From a virus: a stretch of DNA of 64,000 nt. Position numbers and translations under genes: made by a program. Positions 47,098 through 54,853 of this stretch are shown here, piece by piece (the first letter of the stretch is position 1; each line of letters opens with the position of its first letter). Under the pieces are notes generated by a model that saw only the letters and a list, made by a program, of their open reading frames with translations, was not told the DNA's origin and did no database searches. Location: IMG/VR virus record IMGVR_UViG_3300032246_001438, positions 1-64,000 of that record. One strand, written 5' to 3'.

Positions 47098-49284
47098 GTG
47101 GCAGACTCAAAAGCTTCGTTTAACGTAAGCTCTTCTAAGTCTGGGTCTATTATCTCCGACCTTAGAACAGGTATCTCTACTCTTCGCCAAGAAGTTAACC
47201 TTTTAAAACAAGATACTGGCGGGTGGGTTAATACCCTATCTGGTGGGGTTAATAAACTACGTGGCGGTGGAGCGGGTGTTGGTTCTAATCAAGTAGCCCC
47301 TGAACCACGCTTTGCTGGCGGAGGAGCCTTAGCTGCTCACGATTTTAATCCGCAAGTTTATACAGGCGGTCCAACTGGAAACCAGGTATTTTCTAACGCT
47401 AATAGCGGTGGAGGCGGCGGCGGGGGTCGCGGTTCTTTTGGTGAATGGTTAAGCGCTAACCGAGGTCCTATATCAACAGCTCTATTTACTGGAAGCATCT
47501 CAGCTCTTCCTAAAACATCAGAAGCAGTAGACATGAACTTGGCAACAAGTCGTGCTGTCTTCTACCAGCAGCAGTCATCTGGTTACGGCTCAACAGGCTC
47601 TGTAAAGGGCGACTACGGCAACGTAACAAGAATGATGAAAGAAGCTCAGCGTGCTGGAACAATTACTAATAAATTTGACGCCGCTAATGCTTTAGCTACA
47701 GCAAGCTCTTACGGTATCTCTGGTCCAAACTTTAATGATGTCTTTATGGGCAGTGCCCAGATGTCAAACCTTACCCCAGGTATGGGTCTTGAACAATCAA
47801 TGAAAGCATATGGCGCTGTTCAACAGGGTCGAAATGTAAACATGCTTCGCGCTGTTGGCATTCGAATTCGTGGTGAAGACGGTTCTATGAAACCTATGCC
47901 ACAAATTATTGATGAAATTTGGTCAAAACTTAACCGTGAAAAAATTGGTGGAGAACCCCTAACTGTTGAAGATATCAAAATATCTTTGCAGCCTGGTAAC
48001 GCTTTAGATATGATGATTACTAATCTGTTTGGAACAGACTCCCTAGTACGCCGTCAGGTATCAGACGGTCTTATTCAAAAAGCGCGTACTGGCGGAAAAC
48101 GTTTAGCTGGAGCTGACTTAAAAGAGCAGGCACGAGAAACAGGAGCTAGCACTAACGCAGTTCAGTCTTTAAGCAAAAGAGTGTCAACTGCCTCTGATAC
48201 ATTGATGCAATTAGCTCCTACAATGAGTAACGTCTTTGAATTTGGAAATAAAATTGTAAGCAGTATTACAAGTACTTTAAACTTTATTGATAGATTTCTC
48301 CCTATTTTAAAAATGCTTGGTGGCATTAAGGCTTTTGGTGAAACAGTATTTGGCGGAGGCGGCCTTTCAATGCTCAACCCCCTTAACTGGATTAAAGGGA
48401 AAGAAGCTGGCGGACCTGTTGCTAAAGATAATCCAACTCCTTACATTGTTGGTGAAAAAGGCCCAGAACTCTTTATGCCTAAGGTTGATGGAACAATTAT
48501 TCCTAACCACGAATTAAAAGCTAAGAACTACCCTTTCCGCCATGAGGGTGGAGAAGTTCACAATAAGACTCACAACGCTCCAGACACTCGTCCTGCAGGA
48601 AAAGGAAAGATTGTTCTTGGAGATAAAGAGTTAGAAGACATCTTAAAGCAAGCTGGATTTAAAGACCAAGGTCTTGAGAACGCTAAGAAGATTGCACAGG
48701 CTGAGTCTGGGAAACGTCCTTGGGCATTTAACCCTCACGACAAAGACTTATCTTATGGCTTGTTCCAAATCAATATGCTTGGTGGTCTTGCAAAAGAACG
48801 CCTAGCTAAAGAATGGAAAGATGCTAACGGCGGCACTTTTAAACTTAATTCTAATGAAGACTTATATGATGCGCTGACTAATGCAAAAGTAGCTAGACAC
48901 ATGTCTGCTGGTGGAAAGAACTGGAGTCAGTGGTCAACTAAAGGCGTGCTTAGCGGTGGTAGCGCAGGTTCTTCTGGCTCTGGTGCTTTAGAGTCTGGCG
49001 ATGGGGGTTCATCTTCTTCCTCCTCTTCTTCTAAAGACGATTCAAAACCAACAACTCTTAGAGGAATCCTTGATGGTTTCAATAAAGATAATAAGAGCGT
49101 TTTGGGAGACTTTATTAAAGGAGCTTGGGAAAACATTAAAGGCGGAGGACAGGCTCAACACACCTATAACTACGGTGGAGTAACTATTGCTGTTAATGGT
49201 TCAAGTAATCCAAGTGATACCGTGGCAGCTCTTAAGTCAGCTTTAAGTAGCCAAACAATGATGAATCAGGCAGCACAATCATAA
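47098..49284 (+). CDS. tape measure protein with lytic transglycosylase domain, 728 aa
   Basis: GTG start. Gly-rich N-terminus, long helical middle, a hydrophobic segment (FIDRFLPILKMLGGIKAFGETVFG), and a typical tape-measure surface motif (PTPYIVGEKGPELFMP). An SLT transglycosylase domain at about 528-600 has the catalytic Glu in IAQAESGKRPW and SYGLFQINMLGG. Ser/Gly-rich linker near the C-terminus. Sets tail length and cuts peptidoglycan during injection. Rather short for a tape measure, suggesting a short tail. Confidence 0.85.
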   Translation: MADSKASFNVSSSKSGSIISDLRTGISTLRQEVNLLKQDTGGWVNTLSGGVNKLRGGGAGVGSNQVAPEPRFAGGGALAAHDFNPQVYTGGPTGNQVFSNANSGGGGGGGRGSFGEWLSANRGPISTALFTGSISALPKTSEAVDMNLATSRAVFYQQQSSGYGSTGSVKGDYGNVTRMMKEAQRAGTITNKFDAANALATASSYGISGPNFNDVFMGSAQMSNLTPGMGLEQSMKAYGAVQQGRNVNMLRAVGIRIRGEDGSMKPMPQIIDEIWSKLNREKIGGEPLTVEDIKISLQPGNALDMMITNLFGTDSLVRRQVSDGLIQKARTGGKRLAGADLKEQARETGASTNAVQSLSKRVSTASDTLMQLAPTMSNVFEFGNKIVSSITSTLNFIDRFLPILKMLGGIKAFGETVFGGGGLSMLNPLNWIKGKEAGGPVAKDNPTPYIVGEKGPELFMPKVDGTIIPNHELKAKNYPFRHEGGEVHNKTHNAPDTRPAGKGKIVLGDKELEDILKQAGFKDQGLENAKKIAQAESGKRPWAFNPHDKDLSYGLFQINMLGGLAKERLAKEWKDANGGTFKLNSNEDLYDALTNAKVARHMSAGGKNWSQWSTKGVLSGGSAGSSGSGALESGDGGSSSSSSSSKDDSKPTTLRGILDGFNKDNKSVLGDFIKGAWENIKGGGQAQHTYNYGGVTIAVNGSSNPSDTVAALKSALSSQTMMNQAAQS

Positions 49285-50600
49285 TGGCAACCTACGTATC
49301 TTCTCAATTATCTAAAAAAACAGCTGTAATAAATACTAACGCGTCTACCGCTTCTGCAAAAAACCGCGTATCAAAACTTCCATCTTCTAAAACTGTAGCT
49401 AACGTAGCTTTAACAGCAACAGAGGTTGCGGTAAAAACCGCTGGCGTAGCAGCTGTTGTTGCAAAGACTGGCGCTGGAACTGCGGGTAAAAACTTAGCAC
49501 TTGCTGCTGTACGAAGCACTGCTCTACGTCTTGCTGTTGGTGCTGCAGTTACTAATCCAGTTACTGGTTTAATTGTTGGTGGAGCAGCTATTCTTTGGGC
49601 TGTAAAAAATATTAGAGATAATTTAAATAAAGAAGGTACTACGGACAATACTGATAATCAAACAAAAAAAACTAGAACTACTCCTGAACCTGATAGCAAA
49701 TGGAACTTGCCTCCCCATGAGTTTAGTCTTCCTGTAAACCCACGAGTTGTGGCTGGAACACGTTATGCCAGCACAATGATTGGTATAAACGATTCTGACG
49801 AGCACATGCTTCGTCGTGGAAGAATTTGGTTTTTTAATACAGCTGGTTCTCTTTCAACTGTAGATAAGAAAAAAGGAACGGTTACAACCGTTGCAGAGAT
49901 TAACAAACAGAATCAAGCAGACAATAAAGAAAAACAAGCGGGTACTGATGACGATGCAATGGATGAACAAGAAAGTTACAAGTATGGGTTTCAATTTTTA
50001 TGGAATCCAGAAAGTATCTCTGTGTCTGTAGCTCGAAACCAAGACGTAACCCCATCGGCTGCAGATAGATTAAGAGCGGTATCTGGCGCATTCCCTGGAC
50101 AAGAAACCGTAAGCTTTAGTATTGTTCTAGATAGAATTAATGATTTTTCAATGGCATACGCTCATCGCAGAAATGAGGAGTTTCAAACTCGTTCAGCTAA
50201 ATCTCCAAACTTAACAAGTTACGACCAGTTTGCTCCCTACTATAAAAGCGGGTTTCACGCCAACGGTTCAGAAACCTTTAACTACAAAATGAGCAACTTA
50301 ATGAAGTATGGAACTATGGCTGACATTGAGTACTTATTTAAAGCTATTAATGGGGACGGTAAAACAAAAAACTCCCCAAATGGTTGGAAAACTTTATTAG
50401 GTAAACACTCAGCAGATATTGGATACTTGAGACCAACTTTAATGGCTGTGCAAATTGGGCCAGATGAAAACTCTATTTCCTATGTTGGTTGGATTACTCA
50501 ATTGTCTATTAATCATCAATACTTTAATCAAATGATGATTCCACTAAGAAGTACCCTAAGCATAAGCCTAGACTGCTTTGCAGGAAGTACAATCGTATAA
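49284..50600 (+). CDS. baseplate hub/tail-tip protein, 438 aa
   Basis: N-terminal 110 residues are Ala/Val-rich with two or three hydrophobic helices (AVRSTALRLAVGAAVTNPV, GLIVGGAAILWAVKNI). The C-terminal domain (YGFQFLWNPESISVSVAR, RPTLMAVQIGP, LSINHQYFNQMMIPLRSTL) resembles hub-proximal proteins that precede LysM-type baseplate genes in contractile systems. Linked by TAATG to the tape measure. Confidence 0.6.
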   Translation: MATYVSSQLSKKTAVINTNASTASAKNRVSKLPSSKTVANVALTATEVAVKTAGVAAVVAKTGAGTAGKNLALAAVRSTALRLAVGAAVTNPVTGLIVGGAAILWAVKNIRDNLNKEGTTDNTDNQTKKTRTTPEPDSKWNLPPHEFSLPVNPRVVAGTRYASTMIGINDSDEHMLRRGRIWFFNTAGSLSTVDKKKGTVTTVAEINKQNQADNKEKQAGTDDDAMDEQESYKYGFQFLWNPESISVSVARNQDVTPSAADRLRAVSGAFPGQETVSFSIVLDRINDFSMAYAHRRNEEFQTRSAKSPNLTSYDQFAPYYKSGFHANGSETFNYKMSNLMKYGTMADIEYLFKAINGDGKTKNSPNGWKTLLGKHSADIGYLRPTLMAVQIGPDENSISYVGWITQLSINHQYFNQMMIPLRSTLSISLDCFAGSTIV

Positions 50601-50881
50601 TGACTATTTACCTTGGCTCTCGTTATGAGTACGCAACCATTGACTTTTTTTCAACAAAACCTGGTGGGGACGAAAATCCAACCGTTTTTTATTCTGTTTC
50701 AAATTTAGGCAAAGTAACTTACTGGACACACACTTATAAAACTGGTGAACGTTTAGACCAAATATCTAGTAAATACTATAACAAACCAGAACTGTGGTGG
50801 CTAATTGCGGAGTACAATCCTGAAGTAAAAGACTTTATGAACATCTCACCAAATACAAAACTTAGGATTCCTCGTGTTTAA
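50600..50881 (+). CDS. LysM-like baseplate protein (gp53-like), 93 aa
   Basis: The C-terminal half YKTGERLDQISSKYYNKPELWWLIAEYNPEV is a LysM-type motif as in T4 gp53 and related small baseplate proteins. It probably bridges hub and wedges. Overlaps the next gene by 8 bases. Confidence 0.78.
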   Translation: MTIYLGSRYEYATIDFFSTKPGGDENPTVFYSVSNLGKVTYWTHTYKTGERLDQISSKYYNKPELWWLIAEYNPEVKDFMNISPNTKLRIPRV

Positions 50882-52205
50882 ATTTATTAATGTTGAATTT
50901 CCAGACGCTCCTAGAGGCCCTCAAGTTATATATGAAGCTCGTTTATACCAAAAAATAAATGAACATGAAATGCTTAGTGTTCGGTTTAGGGATTGGAACG
51001 TTGCATACGAGCATATTAAACCTGGCTCTGCAGCTAAATTTAACATAATGGGAAGCAAATCTTCACGAGAATTTATTGGATACGTGCATCACATTCAACC
51101 AAGCCATACTCCTGGAACAGCGTTTACAGAAGTTGTTTTTATTGGAGGAACTTTTCCTTTAAAGCAAGCTTCTCAAAAAGTGTATAAAAACATTACAGCA
51201 AGTAACATTGTAACAAAGATAGCAAAAATTCACGGACTTGCTGCTTTTGTAGTTCCAACTAAAAGAATTTTTGAAATGGTATCTCACGCAGCCCACACTG
51301 ATTGGGAATTGCTTGTTCGTCTTGCAAAACAACATGGGTACACTTTAAGAGCTCATAACACAGAGCTTTACTTTGAACCTATATTAAATGATTACGCAAC
51401 CTATAGGTCTGTTGCCCCTTACTTTGTCATGCGTAGTGAAAGCAGCGCACAAGGTTCTACCCTGTACAGTTTTAGACCTATAATCAGCGATTCCTTAGAA
51501 ATAGAGGGCACCTTCAAAGCTGCAGTTGCGGTTAGTGGTGTTGACAAAGCTTCAAAAAAGACAACATCAATTACTCAACAAAAACGAAATAAAAAAACTA
51601 AATCTATAGAATCTCTTGAAATGTTTGATAGATTTGAAACTAAAGTTGTTGCACCTACCGCAGAGATTGCTAAATTTGAAGCAGAAGCAGCTGAAGCTAG
51701 AAATAGTTTTCCTTACCGAGCAACCGCTGAGGTACTAGGAGAGCCTAACATTCGACCAAACCTTCCAATTTACATTGACGGCGTTGGTGCAGCTTACAAT
51801 GGGTTTTGGACTGTAATTGGAACAGAGCATATTATCATAGAAACTCAAAGAGATATTGAATACAAGTATACAACCATGCTTCATCTTGGTACCGACTCGT
51901 TGGGCTTAGCAACTAGATGGACAGATGGCTCAGCTATTCAAGCTCCAGATGTTAAACAAAAAAGAATTATTACTCCAGGAAAAAAACAAACAGTTGTAAA
52001 ACCAAAATCAAAAATCGTTAAAAGTACTAAACCTAAAAATTCTAAAACTGCGGTTTCTTTTGGTAATATTAGCAACCGTTCAAAGCCAACTTCATCAAAA
52101 GCGGCTTCGCTTTGGAAAACTGCAACTCCTAAACTAACATCTATTACTACAGTAGTACGACGTTCTCCAGTTGTAGCTAAAAGAGTAAAGACGGTAAAAG
52201 CATGA
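50874..52205 (+). CDS. baseplate hub protein, gpD/VgrG-gp27-like, 443 aa
   Basis: GTG start inside the end of the LysM gene. The N-terminal 120 residues carry the hub beta domain (NEHEMLSVRFRDWNVAYEHIKPGSAAKF, FIGYVHHIQPSHT). The middle has a hub second-domain motif (ASNIVTKIAKIHGL, TDWELLVRLAKQHGYTLRAHN). The C-terminal tail is basic and disordered. Forms the ring that connects tube and spike. Confidence 0.8.
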   Translation: MFKFINVEFPDAPRGPQVIYEARLYQKINEHEMLSVRFRDWNVAYEHIKPGSAAKFNIMGSKSSREFIGYVHHIQPSHTPGTAFTEVVFIGGTFPLKQASQKVYKNITASNIVTKIAKIHGLAAFVVPTKRIFEMVSHAAHTDWELLVRLAKQHGYTLRAHNTELYFEPILNDYATYRSVAPYFVMRSESSAQGSTLYSFRPIISDSLEIEGTFKAAVAVSGVDKASKKTTSITQQKRNKKTKSIESLEMFDRFETKVVAPTAEIAKFEAEAAEARNSFPYRATAEVLGEPNIRPNLPIYIDGVGAAYNGFWTVIGTEHIIIETQRDIEYKYTTMLHLGTDSLGLATRWTDGSAIQAPDVKQKRIITPGKKQTVVKPKSKIVKSTKPKNSKTAVSFGNISNRSKPTSSKAASLWKTATPKLTSITTVVRRSPVVAKRVKTVKA

Positions 52206-52741
52206 ACGAAGATAAAAGATTTTACGGGCTATATCAGGGAATCTGTGTAGACATAGAAGACCCTGATAAAGAAAGCCGCATTAAATTACTTGTTCCACAA
52301 GTTTTGGGGCAAGAGCCTACTGAATGGGCTCGACCTTGCCTACCTGTTTTAGCTAATACTAATCACCCTGACCATAAGTATCATCTAGCTTCTGAGGTAG
52401 CGGCCCTACTTAATGCCCACGGAGACCACGCCGTATCTGTATCAGGAACTTCTGGACCAGCAACTGTAAGTACTTTTGGTTCTCATACACATAGCTTTAG
52501 CGCAACCCAGACTTTAGCCCATACTAATAACCACACAGGTAAATCTGATACAACAAACTATCTAGACCATGAGCATAAGACGGTTGCTGATGAAGATAAC
52601 AAGTGGAATGATGACCAAGAAACAGACACGGTTCCAGAGCATACCCCGCACCGTCTAGTTCCAAAACTAGACCAAAAAGTATGGGTTATGTTTGAAGGCG
52701 GGGACCCTAACTTTCCAGTATGGATGGGAGTAGAACTATGA
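52202..52741 (+). CDS. baseplate spike/OB-fold protein (gp5/gpV-like), 179 aa
   Basis: The N-terminal FYGLYQGICVDIEDPDKESR, IKLLVPQV and the C-terminal VPKLDQKVWVMFEGGDPNFPVW form the OB fold of spike proteins. The fold is interrupted by about 80 residues rich in His, Ser and Thr (HSHTHSFS, HTNNHTG, DHEHK), where many spikes have an extended region. The histidine cluster could bind a metal. ATGA-coupled to its neighbours. Confidence 0.8.
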   Translation: MNEDKRFYGLYQGICVDIEDPDKESRIKLLVPQVLGQEPTEWARPCLPVLANTNHPDHKYHLASEVAALLNAHGDHAVSVSGTSGPATVSTFGSHTHSFSATQTLAHTNNHTGKSDTTNYLDHEHKTVADEDNKWNDDQETDTVPEHTPHRLVPKLDQKVWVMFEGGDPNFPVWMGVEL

Positions 52742-53145
52742 GTAGAGCAATAAGCTTGCCTTTTTCTTTTGATAGTAACGGGGGTGTAGCGTACACAACC
52801 GATGACAAAAAAATATGGCAAGACCGAGTTGTGCTTGCGGTTATGACCTATTTTGGAGAACGGGTTATGAGACCTAACTATGGAAGCAGTGTTGAAGAAG
52901 CAACCTTTGAAAACACTACTACAGCTATAAGCATGATTAATCAAGCTATTGCTGGAGCTTTCTCTTTTTGGCTTCCAGACTTAGCCCTTGGAAAAGTTGA
53001 AAAAATTTTAGATGACGATAATGGTGTTTTGTCTGTAAATATAAATTATTCCTACGGCCCAGGGCAATTGGAAGACAGTGTAACGATAAGAACTGATATT
53101 CTTAGCAGGTCAGGCGACCTAATTCGGGAGGTAAGAAATGGCTAG
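52738..53145 (+). CDS. baseplate wedge protein gp25-like, 135 aa
   Basis: Pattern LPFSFDSNGGVAYTTDDKKIWQDRV, LAVMTYFGERVMRPNYGSSV, NYSYGPGQLEDSVTI matches the GPW/gp25 family that starts sheath polymerisation. Start 52738 comes from an ATGA overlap with the spike gene. Confidence 0.9.
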   Translation: MSRAISLPFSFDSNGGVAYTTDDKKIWQDRVVLAVMTYFGERVMRPNYGSSVEEATFENTTTAISMINQAIAGAFSFWLPDLALGKVEKILDDDNGVLSVNINYSYGPGQLEDSVTIRTDILSRSGDLIREVRNG

Positions 53146-54853
53146 CAGTAACTACGTACCACAGGTTGACTACACCTCTAAAGACTATGAGTCTATTAGA
53201 GAAGACCTAATAGCGCTTATCCCGTATTTTGCTCCCGAGTGGACAAATAGAGACCCTTCTGATTTTGGCATGACCCTAATTGAATTGTTCTCTTACATTG
53301 GTGACAATCTCAGCTACTACATTGACCGCTCAGCTAATGAGTCTTTCATTACAACTGCTAGCCAAAGAGATAGCGTCTTGTCTTTAGCTCGTGTTCTTGG
53401 GTACACCCCAACCGAAGGAACCGCCGCACTTGTTTACTTAACTTTCTATAACTCAACTGCAACCCCCGCTATTGTACCTGCTTTAACTCAAGTATCTACA
53501 AGCATTGTATCTAATGGAGTTACAACCCAAGTTACTTTTGAAACTCTAGAAGACGTTACAGTTCCAGCAAAAGTTGGAAACACCTCTGGTTCTGCACAGG
53601 TATATGCACAAGAAGGCGAAACTAAAACTGAAAAAATAGGAACCTCTGATGGCTCAGTTAATCAAATTTTTCAACTATCTGATTCACCTGTAATTAGTAA
53701 AAGTACTATTGTAACTGTTGCTGGAATTAACTACACTCAAGTTGAATATATAATTGATTATCAAAACTATGACCCAGTATTTATTGCCGTTGTTGACTCT
53801 GATGAGCAGGTTTATTTACAGTTTGGTGATGGAATTAATGGACGTATTCCACCAAATGGTGTAGATGTATATGCAACCTATAGAGTTGGTGGAGGTAAAA
53901 ACGGAAACGTTCCCGCTGGAACTATTAAATACATTTTAACCTCTGTCCCAACAGGAATTAGCGTTAACAATATTGACGTTGGTCAAGTGCTGGGGTCTGG
54001 TTCAGGAGGAGCTGAGCCAGAATCTACAGACTCTATTCGCACTAACGCTCCAAAAAGTATTAGAGCTTTAAATAGAGCGGTAGCTTTAACAGACTATTCT
54101 GCTATTGCAATTCAAGTAACAGGTGTAGCAAAAGCTATATCTATTGCTGAAGTCTATAGTAACGTGACAATTTATATTGCTCCTTATGGAGACTCAGGGC
54201 TTCAATCTGATGGGGTAACCTCTTCTCTAGTTTTTAATAACTTAGCAACTCAAATTTTAGATTACTTTGTTGATAAGACAGCGCCTGGAGTAACTATAAC
54301 TTTGCAACCGCCTAAGTACGTTAATACTCAATTAAAAATGGATGTTGTAGTCCTTAGTCAATATAAAAATTCTCAAGTAGAGTTTGATGTAAAAGCGGCT
54401 CTTCAAGAACTATTTGCTTTTGACAACGTATCTTTTAATGACCGCATTAACTTACAAGATGTTCTTGCTGTAGTAAACGATGTAGTTGGAGTATCACGAG
54501 CCTCTGTATATAAACTTGTGCGGGCAGATGAAGAGCAAACTTTTACTGTAAATAATAGGGCTCTTACATCAAACGTTGCAACATTGACTACCTCTGTTAA
54601 TCACAATTTAACAGTAGGTCAAACAGTGCTTGTATCTAATGTTAACAATACCGTATTTAACGGTACAGCTGTAGTAACAGCTGTTACTTCAAATACATTT
54701 AGTTACGCACTTGTATCCACAACTGTTGCTTCCGCGGCTACAGCAACTGGTTCAGTTACAGCTCTTACTGTAAAAGATATTATCTGTTCAACAAATGAAC
54801 TGCCTCAAGCTGGTACCTTTGATATAACAGTAAGTGGAGGGTTCTTAAGTTAA
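53138..54853 (+). CDS. baseplate J-like wedge protein (gp6-like), 571 aa
   Basis: The N-terminus (VDYTSKDYESIREDLIALIP, PSDFGMTLIELFSYIGDNLS, LGYTPTEGTAALVYLTF) and the middle (VYLQFGDGINGRIPPNGV, YRVGGGKNGNVPAGTI) are baseplate J hallmarks. Residues about 465-545 are an inserted beta module (HNLTVGQTVLVSN...FNGTAVVTAVTSNTFSYA), shared with fibre proteins. Confidence 0.92.
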   Translation: MASSNYVPQVDYTSKDYESIREDLIALIPYFAPEWTNRDPSDFGMTLIELFSYIGDNLSYYIDRSANESFITTASQRDSVLSLARVLGYTPTEGTAALVYLTFYNSTATPAIVPALTQVSTSIVSNGVTTQVTFETLEDVTVPAKVGNTSGSAQVYAQEGETKTEKIGTSDGSVNQIFQLSDSPVISKSTIVTVAGINYTQVEYIIDYQNYDPVFIAVVDSDEQVYLQFGDGINGRIPPNGVDVYATYRVGGGKNGNVPAGTIKYILTSVPTGISVNNIDVGQVLGSGSGGAEPESTDSIRTNAPKSIRALNRAVALTDYSAIAIQVTGVAKAISIAEVYSNVTIYIAPYGDSGLQSDGVTSSLVFNNLATQILDYFVDKTAPGVTITLQPPKYVNTQLKMDVVVLSQYKNSQVEFDVKAALQELFAFDNVSFNDRINLQDVLAVVNDVVGVSRASVYKLVRADEEQTFTVNNRALTSNVATLTTSVNHNLTVGQTVLVSNVNNTVFNGTAVVTAVTSNTFSYALVSTTVASAATATGSVTALTVKDIICSTNELPQAGTFDITVSGGFLS

